A DNA stretch of 12,773 nt. Source: Parachlamydiales bacterium. GTDB lineage: Bacteria; Chlamydiota; Chlamydiia; Chlamydiales; Rhabdochlamydiaceae. A model generated the notes under the pieces. It searched no databases and was not told where the DNA came from. It saw only the letters and a list, made by a program, of their open reading frames with translations. Below are positions 5,519-11,799 of this stretch, piece after piece. Positions within the stretch are counted from its first letter, which is position 1; each line of letters starts with the position of its first letter. The translations under genes and the position numbers were made by a program. The stretch is taken from positions 1 through 12,773 of the forward strand of contig JAGVJV010000277.1 of assembly GCA_020050965.1 (NCBI GenBank), given 5' to 3'.

Positions 5519-8224
5519 ATGCCAAAAATCATTGTAGATCCATCTAATGAGTTTTTAGAGAGACCAGCTCATCAGTTAGAGCCATTTTTCAATCCGAAAA
5601 GTGTGGCGATCATCGGGGCAACCCAAACTCCAAATACCGTCGGCAATACATTGACAAGCAACTTGATCAGCGGCAATTTTGCAGGGAAAATCTACCCGGT
5701 CAATCCCAAATATGAATCTCTTTTTGGGCTCAAATGCTACCCCTCGATCGAAGCGATTCCCGCCGAAGTTGAGCTTGTGGTGATCATCACACCCGCCAAG
5801 ACCATCCCTGCAATCGTCGATCAATGTGTCGCAAAAAAAGCAAAGGGAGCGATCATCATTTCAGCCGGCTTTAAAGAGCTAGGCGCCGAAGGTCTAAAGC
5901 TGGAAAATGAGGTGCTGCGCAGAGCCAGAGCCGGAAATCTGCGTCTGGTCGGCCCCAACTGTCTTGGCGTCATGAATCCCCTCACCAACTTCAATGCCAC
6001 TTTCGCCGCTTCGATGGCGCTAAAAGGCAACATCGCCTTCATCAGTCAATCGGGAGCCATGTGCACGGCGGTTTTGGACTGGAGCCTGAAACAGAAAATC
6101 GGTTTTAGCGCGTTTGTCTCAATCGGATCGATGGCCGATGTCAACTGGGGCGATCTAATCGATTATTTAGGCAGCGACCCACACACAAATAGCATCCTCA
6201 TCTACATGGAGACCATCGGCAACGCCAAAGACTTCCTGTCGGCTGCCAAAGAAGTTGTCCTCAATAAGCCGATCATCGTGATCAAAGCGGGCCGAACTGA
6301 AGCCGCAGCTAAGGCCGCCGCCTCCCATACTGGATCGATGGCTGGAAGCGATGAAGTTTTCGATGCTGCTATGCGACGCGTCGGGGTTCTGCGAGTCGAT
6401 TCGATCAGCGAACTCTTTGACATGGCCGAGGTGCTCGCCAAGCAGCCCGTTCCAAAAGGCCCTCGCCTGACCATCCTGACCAATGCCGGCGGACCTGCAG
6501 TCCTCGCCACAGACGCAGCAGCTCAATTTGGGGCCGAAATTGCCAGCCTTTCTCCAGAGACAATCGAAGCTCTCAATCAATTCCTCCCGGCTGCCTGGAG
6601 CCATTCCAACCCTGTCGATCTCCTCGGTGATGCCGGTCCAGATCGATATGCCCAAGCGATTGAAGTGGTCGCCAAAGATCCCAATACCGATGGCATCCTA
6701 GTCGTTCTTTCACCCCAAGATATGACCGATGTGACGGGAACTGCCGAATGCCTGAAACCTTATGCCAAAATTCCCAATAAACCGATCCTCGCCAGTTGGA
6801 TGGGCGGCGAAGTGGTCCAAAAAGGGATCGATATCTTAAACAACTCCAATATCCCTGCCTTCATCTACCCCGACAATGCGAGCAAGACCTTCGCTGCGAT
6901 GTGGCGTCAAAGCTTCGCCCTCGAATTTCTCTATGAGACCCCAGCTATCCGGCAAGAGCTCACAGACGTCCGAAAGAGAATTGAAACAACTGAAGCAATC
7001 ATCCAAAAAGCCCTTAAAGAGGGACGGGAGCTGCTCACCGAAGAAGAATCCAAACGTGTCCTTGCTGCCTACTCTATTCCGATCGTCAAAACCGTCATCG
7101 CAACATCGGCCAAAGAGGCAGCCAAAGCCGCAGAAGAGATCGGCTTTCCCGTCGTCCTAAAGCTGCACTCCGAAACCATCACCCACAAAACCGATGTAGG
7201 CGGTGTCTTGCTCAACCTCAAAGATAAAGAGAGCGTCGAAAGAGGGTTCACCCAAATTAAAAATTCCGTCTCCGAAAAAGCGGGCCCAGAGCACTTCCTC
7301 GGCGTCACTGTGCAGCAGATGATCAAACTCGAAGGCTATGAGATCATCCTTGGAAGCACCATCGATGGACAATTTGGACCTGTCGTCCTCTTCGGAACAG
7401 GCGGACAGCTCGTCGAAGTCTACAAAGACCGAGCCCTTGGCCTGCCCCCCTTCACCGCCACCCTCGCGAATCGCCTGATGGCCCGCACCAAAATCTACGA
7501 AGCCCTCAAAGGAGTACGCGGCAGAAAAGGGATCGACTTTGCCAAATTAGAAAAAATCGTCGTCGCCTTTTCCGAGCTGATCATCTCCCACCCCAACATC
7601 GCCGAGTGCGACATCAACCCGATGCTCGCCTCCGCCGACCAGCTGATTGCCCTCGACGCACGCATCGTCCTTTCGAAAGAGCCAATTGCAAAACCCGTTA
7701 TTCGACCCTACCCTTCCCAATATATCTCAAAATGCACCCTGCCCGATGGAGAAAAACTAACACTGCGTCCCGTCCGCCCCGAAGATGAGCCCCTCGTGGT
7801 CGCCTTCCAGAAACGACTCTCTCAAGAGACCATACGCGCCAGATACTTCAAAGAGATGCCCCTCGGCGAGCGCATTTCCCATCAGCGAATGATCCGGATC
7901 TGCCACACTGATTATGACCGAGAAATCCTCCTCATTGCAGAAAAAGAGGGAGAAATGGTCGCAGCTGCCCGCCTCGCCAGACTCCCCCACACCGACACCG
8001 CAGACTTCAAACTGATCATCGAAGACAGCATGCAGCGCAAAGGACTCGGCGAAAAACTCCTGGATGCGACATTAGAAATCGCTCGGCAAGAAAAGCTAGG
8101 TTCAATAACCGTTCAGTTGCTGAAAGACAATTCGGGCATGAAAAAACTGCTCGAGCGAGTCGGTTTCAAAGTCACTGCAAGCGAAAAAGATCCTTCCCTG
8201 ATTAATGGGGAATTGAAAATCTGA
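5519..8224 (+). CDS. ADP-forming acyl-CoA synthetase fused to a GNAT acetyltransferase (Pat/PatZ-like)
   Basis: A large cytoplasmic enzyme of about 901 residues. Domains in order: CoA-binding Rossmann domain (about 25-125, SVAIIGAT and GPNCLGV), two succinyl-CoA-synthetase-type domains (about 165-450, FISQSGAM), an ATP-grasp domain (about 485-705), and a GNAT domain (about 735-895). The GNAT acetyl-CoA loop is Q839-R840-K841-G842-L843-G844. Both phosphate-relay histidines of ADP-forming acetyl-CoA synthetases seem present: H270 in SHTGSMAGSDE and H556 in ITHKTDVGG. The synthetase half may therefore be active (acyl-CoA + ADP + Pi to acid + CoA + ATP, reversible), whereas E. coli PatZ lacks the first His and serves as a protein lysine acetyltransferase. 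An in-frame TTG at 5507 overlaps the upstream gene; ATG 5519 is preferred, probably by coupling, since no strong ribosome site is seen. Its 3' end overlaps the AbiEii gene by 23 bp. Confidence 0.93.
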   Translation: MPKIIVDPSNEFLERPAHQLEPFFNPKSVAIIGATQTPNTVGNTLTSNLISGNFAGKIYPVNPKYESLFGLKCYPSIEAIPAEVELVVIITPAKTIPAIVDQCVAKKAKGAIIISAGFKELGAEGLKLENEVLRRARAGNLRLVGPNCLGVMNPLTNFNATFAASMALKGNIAFISQSGAMCTAVLDWSLKQKIGFSAFVSIGSMADVNWGDLIDYLGSDPHTNSILIYMETIGNAKDFLSAAKEVVLNKPIIVIKAGRTEAAAKAAASHTGSMAGSDEVFDAAMRRVGVLRVDSISELFDMAEVLAKQPVPKGPRLTILTNAGGPAVLATDAAAQFGAEIASLSPETIEALNQFLPAAWSHSNPVDLLGDAGPDRYAQAIEVVAKDPNTDGILVVLSPQDMTDVTGTAECLKPYAKIPNKPILASWMGGEVVQKGIDILNNSNIPAFIYPDNASKTFAAMWRQSFALEFLYETPAIRQELTDVRKRIETTEAIIQKALKEGRELLTEEESKRVLAAYSIPIVKTVIATSAKEAAKAAEEIGFPVVLKLHSETITHKTDVGGVLLNLKDKESVERGFTQIKNSVSEKAGPEHFLGVTVQQMIKLEGYEIILGSTIDGQFGPVVLFGTGGQLVEVYKDRALGLPPFTATLANRLMARTKIYEALKGVRGRKGIDFAKLEKIVVAFSELIISHPNIAECDINPMLASADQLIALDARIVLSKEPIAKPVIRPYPSQYISKCTLPDGEKLTLRPVRPEDEPLVVAFQKRLSQETIRARYFKEMPLGERISHQRMIRICHTDYDREILLIAEKEGEMVAAARLARLPHTDTADFKLIIEDSMQRKGLGEKLLDATLEIARQEKLGSITVQLLKDNSGMKKLLERVGFKVTASEKDPSLINGELKI

Positions 8225-9077
8225 TCTGAGACAGAAGGCTTAAGAAAAAGTCTGCAGACCAACCCTCTATTTCCCTTTGATCTCGGATGAACCGTCGAAT
8301 GTCCTCCTTGGCCGCCTCAAAATTTACACTCTGAATTTTCTGCTGCAATAAGTCAAGGAAAGCTTCTTTAGTCAGGGCAGCATGTGAGGAGTAATTTCCC
8401 GATTGCCGGAGACGACTCTCCAAATGGACTAAATTTAGAGGAATGCCCTTATTGATGTACCAAATGAAATCGTACCAATCCCTTCCCTTTACTCTCACTT
8501 TATAAGCACGGCAAAGAACTGCATGCATTTTTCCAGCAAATAAGTCCCCTGGAATATAGGAACGGACAGAAAATGGAATCGGCTTAGCCAAGTAGCGAAC
8601 TTCTGTAGAAAATCCCATCGGAGGGTCAATATCGACTTCCAGTTTGATCTTAATCATTTCATCGGAGTGAGTAAATCGCCTTAAGGACTCATCCAAACCA
8701 ATGCGAATGAATGTTTCTAGAGTTCCCGTTTTAAGAAATGCAGAAACGATTGGATTTTCAGGACGTTTAATTTTTTGTTCCACCTTTACCTTTAATCCTG
8801 AAATCTCGAGCTCTTCTGCAACTTCTTTCAGATAAGGAAGAAGATCGAATGAAGGATCAGGTTTCAGTAGAGAAAAATCGAGATCTTCACTGAAGCGGTT
8901 CAAGCCATATAGAATTCTTAAAGACGTGCCTCCATAGAATGCTGCATGCTCAAAGAACTTCGCACGCCATAATCCAAGCAAAGCAATCTCCTGCATAATC
9001 TCATGGATTGCATTCTCATAATCGTATTTAGTTTTAGGGTTATAATTTTCCAGTAGGTCTTCAACAATCGCTGTCAT
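8202..9077 (-). CDS. AbiEii-family nucleotidyltransferase toxin
   Basis: This 291-residue protein has the whole AbiEii/AbiGii (PF08843-type) signature. Motif I is FYGGTSLR (G49, G50, S52). RFSEDLDFS follows with the metal-binding D65 and D67. Then come KIKLEVD (around 145-149) and the late DLFAGKMHAVLCRAYKVRVKGRDWYD block (K183, D200, D203), which replaces the usual third acidic region in this family. Toxins of this type transfer nucleotides to RNA or other targets and arrest growth; some protect against phage. The ATG overlaps the antitoxin stop as ATGA (4 bp), the usual order of antitoxin first, toxin second. The gene appears intact with no lost motif. The target cannot be read from sequence. 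Its end overlaps the convergent acyl-CoA synthetase gene by 23 bp, with no terminator between them. Confidence 0.92.
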   Translation of the reverse strand: MTAIVEDLLENYNPKTKYDYENAIHEIMQEIALLGLWRAKFFEHAAFYGGTSLRILYGLNRFSEDLDFSLLKPDPSFDLLPYLKEVAEELEISGLKVKVEQKIKRPENPIVSAFLKTGTLETFIRIGLDESLRRFTHSDEMIKIKLEVDIDPPMGFSTEVRYLAKPIPFSVRSYIPGDLFAGKMHAVLCRAYKVRVKGRDWYDFIWYINKGIPLNLVHLESRLRQSGNYSSHAALTKEAFLDLLQQKIQSVNFEAAKEDIRRFIRDQREIEGWSADFFLSLLSQIRFSIPH

Positions 9078-9691
9078 AGTTCTAACATCAACCTAACACT
9101 CTGTTTTTTATATGCATTTGCGATCTCTCTCAATTTCTCAAAATCCAGCTCACGAAAAAGCTCCTCATCCACCCTCATCTCTTCAAATAGGAAAAAACGG
9201 AGTTTCTCCAGAGTACGGATCCCAGGTGTGCGATATACAAGATCTGCTAAGGCCTTCTCTTTAGAGGCAATAAAATAGCCCCCTTCACTTTTCAAGTCCC
9301 GATATTCTATCCCTACTTTGAATTTTTTACTATCAATTGCCCGATACTCAAATGTTCCGATAGGCGTGCGAAAGCTTTTGGAATCGCCAATCGCAAGCGA
9401 CGTAATGATACTAGGCCGTTCGGCAATTAAACCATATTGGAAGAGTGCATATTCAAAAGAGACACATGAGGGACCATAGAGCAAATTAGCGATCATTTCT
9501 AAATAAAGGGGATGTGCTTGCCATTCTTCTCCAAAAATATACAGCCCCTTTTTTATCCTAACAATCTTACCTTCAGAGACTAATGATAGAATCTTATCTC
9601 GAGGCTTTTTTAAATTTTTATAAAAACTCTCAAGTAATTGATAGTCAAAAACTTCGCTCTTAATCTGTTTCCGCAGCAGTTCAAAACCCAT
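9074..9691 (-). CDS. AbiEi-family antitoxin and transcriptional autoregulator
   Basis: The 205-residue protein begins with a winged-helix region. Residues about 16-53 (LLESFYKNLKKPRDKILSL and GKIVRIKKGLYIF) match the N-terminal DNA-binding wing of AbiEi-like antitoxins. The middle carries VSFEYALFQYGLI and the later IASKEKALADLVY motif typical of the family's C-terminal domain. AbiEi proteins neutralise AbiEii and repress their own promoter by binding inverted repeats. Here a perfect 9-bp inverted repeat lies 27-51 nt upstream of the ATG and includes the likely -35 hexamer. There is no Shine-Dalgarno sequence. The best promoter would start transcription at or next to the ATG, so the message may be leaderless. 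It ends in a 4-bp ATGA overlap with the toxin gene. The pair lies next to tRNA-Ser, as mobile cassettes often do. Confidence 0.88.
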   Translation of the reverse strand: MGFELLRKQIKSEVFDYQLLESFYKNLKKPRDKILSLVSEGKIVRIKKGLYIFGEEWQAHPLYLEMIANLLYGPSCVSFEYALFQYGLIAERPSIITSLAIGDSKSFRTPIGTFEYRAIDSKKFKVGIEYRDLKSEGGYFIASKEKALADLVYRTPGIRTLEKLRFFLFEEMRVDEELFRELDFEKLREIANAYKKQSVRLMLEL

Positions 9692-9698
9692 ATTTTCT

Positions 9699-9726
9699 AT
9701 TATGCAACTTTTCCTTGATATGTCCA
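9699..9726 (-). promoter_or_regulatory. Promoter of the AbiE-type operon
   Basis: On the minus strand, TGGACA (9726 to 9721) and CATAAT (9704 to 9699) are 16 nt apart, each one base from consensus. The -10 ends 7 nt before the ATG at 9691, so the transcript should begin at about 9691-9692. The -35 is part of the left arm of the inverted repeat at 9718-9742. Confidence 0.5.
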
Positions 9727-9742
9727 GAAAAATTGGACATAT
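9718..9742. promoter_or_regulatory. Inverted-repeat operator upstream of the antitoxin gene
   Basis: ATATGTCCA (9718-9726), a 7-nt spacer, and TGGACATAT (9734-9742) form a perfect 9-bp inverted repeat. Its position over the -35 region of the antitoxin promoter, and the known autorepression of AbiE-type operons through inverted repeats, make it the likely AbiEi binding site. Confidence 0.65.
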
Positions 9743-9769
9743 TGGGGAAAATTTGCAAAAAAATGTTCG

Positions 9770-9797
9770 TTGAAATTTAAGATTCTACAGTTATACT
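9770..9797 (+). promoter_or_regulatory. Promoter of tRNA-Ser
   Basis: TTGAAA (9770-9775) and TATACT (9792-9797) are 16 nt apart. Transcription should start near 9804, about 10 nt before the tRNA, leaving a short 5' leader for RNase P. Confidence 0.6.
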
Positions 9798-9813
9798 AGT
9801 ACCTATTGTTTTT

Positions 9814-9898
9814 GGAAGAGTGGCAGAGTGGCCGATTGCGTCTGTCTTGAAAACAGAAGTCCCGCAAGGGACCGTGGGTTCGAATCCTACCTCTTCCG
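9814..9898 (+). tRNA. tRNA-Ser, anticodon UGA
   Basis: An 85-nt class II tRNA folds by eye. The acceptor is GGAAGAG (9814-9820) with CTCTTCC (9891-9897) and discriminator G9898. The anticodon stem TCTGT/ACAGA closes a 7-nt loop with TGA at 9848-9850. The long variable arm is GTCCC-GCAA-GGGAC. The T arm is GTGGG, loop TTCGAAT, CCTAC. The CCA end is not encoded. It would read UCA and, by wobble, other UCN serine codons. The final 17 nt plus TTG are repeated 103 bp downstream. Confidence 0.98.
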
Positions 9899-10004
9899 TT
9901 GGAATTAGGAAACAAAAGCTCCTGTGAAGCTTTTGTCGGATTCGAAGTGGAACAGACCGAAGGTCGTGGAACCGGCCCGACGGGGAATCCTACCTCTTCC
10001 GTTG
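9882..10004 (+). repeat. Duplicated tRNA-Ser 3' end (20-bp direct repeat)
   Basis: The 20 nt at 9882-9901 (the last 17 nt of the tRNA plus TTG) are repeated without mismatch at 9985-10004. The copies are 103 bp apart and both run through CTCTTCCGTTG. No acceptor 5' strand or anticodon arm precedes the second copy, so it is not a second tRNA. The pattern fits either the two ends of an inserted or lost tRNA-targeting element (attL/attR-like) or a tail repeat like the one described after E. coli tyrT. Confidence 0.75.
9912..9936 (+). terminator. Hairpin downstream of tRNA-Ser, possible terminator or processing signal
   Basis: ACAAAAGCT (9912-9920) and AGCTTTTGT (9928-9936) form a perfect 9-bp stem with a 7-nt loop, 14 nt after the tRNA. 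The run of T is inside the stem rather than after it, and only three pairs are G-C, so terminator strength is uncertain. Confidence 0.4.
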
Positions 10005-10058
10005 TTGTATAAATACCCAAATGCTAGGATTCGAAAAGAACCAGCCCAAAGGGGTTCT
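9947..10058. other. Hairpin-rich tail between tRNA-Ser and the MFS gene
   Basis: This non-coding stretch holds a GTGGAAC direct repeat (9947-9953, 9966-9972) around a GACC-GAA-GGTC hairpin (9955-9965). GGATTC (9938-9943) can pair with GAATCC (9985-9990). A larger hairpin at 10037-10058 pairs AGAAC with GTTCT and CCC with GGG, with a CAG bulge. The 9-mer GGATTCGAA, the complement of the tRNA T-loop sequence, occurs at 9938 and 10027. An open frame across this region on the minus strand is an antisense-tRNA artefact. Apart from these repeats I see no gene from 9899 to 10081. Confidence 0.5.
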
Positions 10059-10081
10059 CCTCTAAATACCCCTCATTATCT

Positions 10082-11305
10082 ATGGACAGAAAAAAAGAAC
10101 TAAAATTCCTCTTCCTCATCATCATCGTCTTCATTGCAGCCTGCATTGAAACAGATATCTACCTGCCCGCGTTTCCAGATATGATGAAGTGGCTGAAAGC
10201 TACGGAAACCCAGATTCAGGGACTTTTGACTTGGAACTTCGTTGGAATCTGCTTAGCTGGCCCTTTCTATGGACCGATCTCAGATTCTTGGGGGCGAAAA
10301 AAGCCGCTCCTGATTGCACTGGGGATGTTCTTGGCAGGAAGCATAATTACTGTCTTTGGGCAATCGCTCAATCAAATGCTCATTGGACGCATTCTGCAGG
10401 GTATTGGCAGCGGAGGTTGCTTCACTTTAGGCACCGCGATCATTTTTGATGCCTTTCAAAAGGACCGGGCGATCGATGCACTCAACAAATTAAACACCAC
10501 GATTCCACTCATCATGGCCGCTGCGCCCATGCTGGGAGGCTATCTCAATTATAGCTTTGGATTCCGCTCAAACTTCTTGGCAATCGCCTTTGTCGTCCTC
10601 CTGAGCTTGCTTGTGAGTATCTTCCAATTTGAGGAGACGCTGCCTCAGGAAAAGCGGCTTCCACTCGATCTGAAGAAGGTATTGTCTGACTTTAAACGGG
10701 CTCTGCTTTGCGTCCCCTTCTGGCAGATTACGATTGCGACCAGCATTTTATTTGGCGGTTATATCGCATTTCTCTCTGGAATTTCGGTCCTCTTCGTTGT
10801 CGAATTTGGTCTAAGCAAAAAGATCTTCCCCTTCATCCAAGCTGCTGTACTGGCAGGGTGGGTATTTGGAAGTTTGACGATCAAAATGGCGATCAAAAAA
10901 TGGACGATACCCAAAGTCAAACGCGCCGGCGTCATTTTAAGCGTGATGGGGGGCCTGCTTCTTGGACTCATGACACTTATTGCTCCGCGCGATCCTTATC
11001 TTCTGACTATTGGAATGGTCGTGATGGCTTTTGGAGCCAACTGGGTAATCGGCCTCTATTTCCCTGAAGGGATGGAAATTCTGCCCGATATCAAAGGAGT
11101 TACAGCCAGCTTAATGACCAGCGCTCGCCTAATGATTGCAGCCTTAGTTGTGGGACTAACCAGTAGTCTCTACGATGCGACCATCTATCCTGTCACCTTT
11201 ACGATTCTGGGAACGATTGCCATTTTCCTACCGCTCTTGATCCAATTCGATCGGAACAGGCCTGCAAATATGAGTGCGGAAATCAGCGATACAATTGGCC
11301 ACTAA
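10082..11305 (+). CDS. MFS transporter, Bcr/CflA drug-efflux type
   Basis: A 407-residue inner-membrane protein with about 12 hydrophobic helices and a short C-terminal tail. Family marks are clear. ETDIYLPAFPDM ends helix 1, as in Bcr/CflA drug:H+ antiporters. Motif A in the loop between helices 2 and 3 is GPISDSWGRKK (64-74). IGRILQGIGSGG with R103 is motif B, and AAAPMLGGYL (about 146-155) matches the motif C of 12-helix exporters. Such proteins use the proton gradient to expel drugs or metabolites; the substrate here is not predictable. The ATG at 10082 has no recognisable ribosome site. The only nearby purine run, AAAGGGG at 10048-10054, is too far and lies in a hairpin. The start is therefore less sure than the family. 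Its stop is 7 bp from the convergent secreted-protein gene. Confidence 0.92.
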   Translation: MDRKKELKFLFLIIIVFIAACIETDIYLPAFPDMMKWLKATETQIQGLLTWNFVGICLAGPFYGPISDSWGRKKPLLIALGMFLAGSIITVFGQSLNQMLIGRILQGIGSGGCFTLGTAIIFDAFQKDRAIDALNKLNTTIPLIMAAAPMLGGYLNYSFGFRSNFLAIAFVVLLSLLVSIFQFEETLPQEKRLPLDLKKVLSDFKRALLCVPFWQITIATSILFGGYIAFLSGISVLFVVEFGLSKKIFPFIQAAVLAGWVFGSLTIKMAIKKWTIPKVKRAGVILSVMGGLLLGLMTLIAPRDPYLLTIGMVVMAFGANWVIGLYFPEGMEILPDIKGVTASLMTSARLMIAALVVGLTSSLYDATIYPVTFTILGTIAIFLPLLIQFDRNRPANMSAEISDTIGH

Positions 11306-11312
11306 GGTAGGT

Positions 11313-11753
11313 TTACTGCTTCACGCGGAATTTTTTAGAGTCAGCTAAATGATCGTTAACCGATATTTCGACTTCATAACTCCCGATAGGCAACGGATTT
11401 GTAGGCTCTAAAATAAAATCTATGTTTCTCGTTCCATCAATTATGATGTCATTCGTCAAAATCTCTGAATTAGGCTCTGCTACATCTCCGACGTCTACAG
11501 CAATCCATGCTGCACTCAGCTTCGTATCTGGGGCAGCATTGTCAACTCTCACAACAGCATGAATCGTATCGGTTGGCTGAAATACACTGGTTTTATTCAC
11601 TGGATCTTTAGTTTCTCCCTTAACTCCTTTAGCCATTGTAATCGACTTGACTATCGCAGTTGTGCTTTGATCTCTGTCTTGCGCTGAAATAGTGTTCATC
11701 GCGAAAAGTGTGAAAAACGAAAAAGCAACTTTTGGAAATGTTTTAAATTTCAT
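11313..11753 (-). CDS. Secreted small beta-rich protein of unknown function
   Basis: The 146-residue protein has a textbook Sec signal peptide: basic MKFKTFPK, a hydrophobic core FSFFTLFAM, and a probable cleavage site after ISA (residue 24, before QDRD). The mature part of about 120 residues is predicted by eye to be an immunoglobulin-like beta sandwich. Alternating strands include TIHAVVRVDN, SAAWIAVDV, NIDFILEP and GSYEVEISVND, ending in SKKFRV. It contains no Cys after the signal and no further membrane segment, so it should be soluble in the periplasm or outside. I cannot name the family or a partner. AAGGGGGG just upstream of the ATG is a strong ribosome site. A GATAAT (minus strand, 11779 to 11774) could be its -10. 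It stands alone between convergent and same-strand neighbours. Confidence 0.8.
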   Translation of the reverse strand: MKFKTFPKVAFSFFTLFAMNTISAQDRDQSTTAIVKSITMAKGVKGETKDPVNKTSVFQPTDTIHAVVRVDNAAPDTKLSAAWIAVDVGDVAEPNSEILTNDIIIDGTRNIDFILEPTNPLPIGSYEVEISVNDHLADSKKFRVKQ

Positions 11754-11799
11754 AGCCCCCCTTAAAAGTCATCATTATCACTTATATAAATTGACACAT

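Noticed and set aside
6167..6655. 162-codon minus-strand open frame
   Set aside because: Entirely inside the acyl-CoA synthetase gene, with no recognisable domain; a shadow of its codon pattern.
9985..10004. Second tRNA-Ser gene
   Set aside because: Only the 3' terminal portion is present; there is no matching acceptor 5' strand, D arm or anticodon arm upstream.
9796..10020. 74-codon minus-strand open frame with an IRTHGPLRDF-like stretch
   Set aside because: It runs antisense through tRNA-Ser. Peptides of this IRTHG...FKT/FQD type are well-known false genes produced by antisense serine tRNA.
10708..11067. 119-codon plus-strand frame in the MFS gene
   Set aside because: No ribosome site or domain, and it overlaps a clear transporter gene.
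11791..11796. TTGACA as a plus-strand -35
   Set aside because: No -10-like hexamer at 16-18 nt downstream, and it would only drive antisense RNA into the hydrolase gene.
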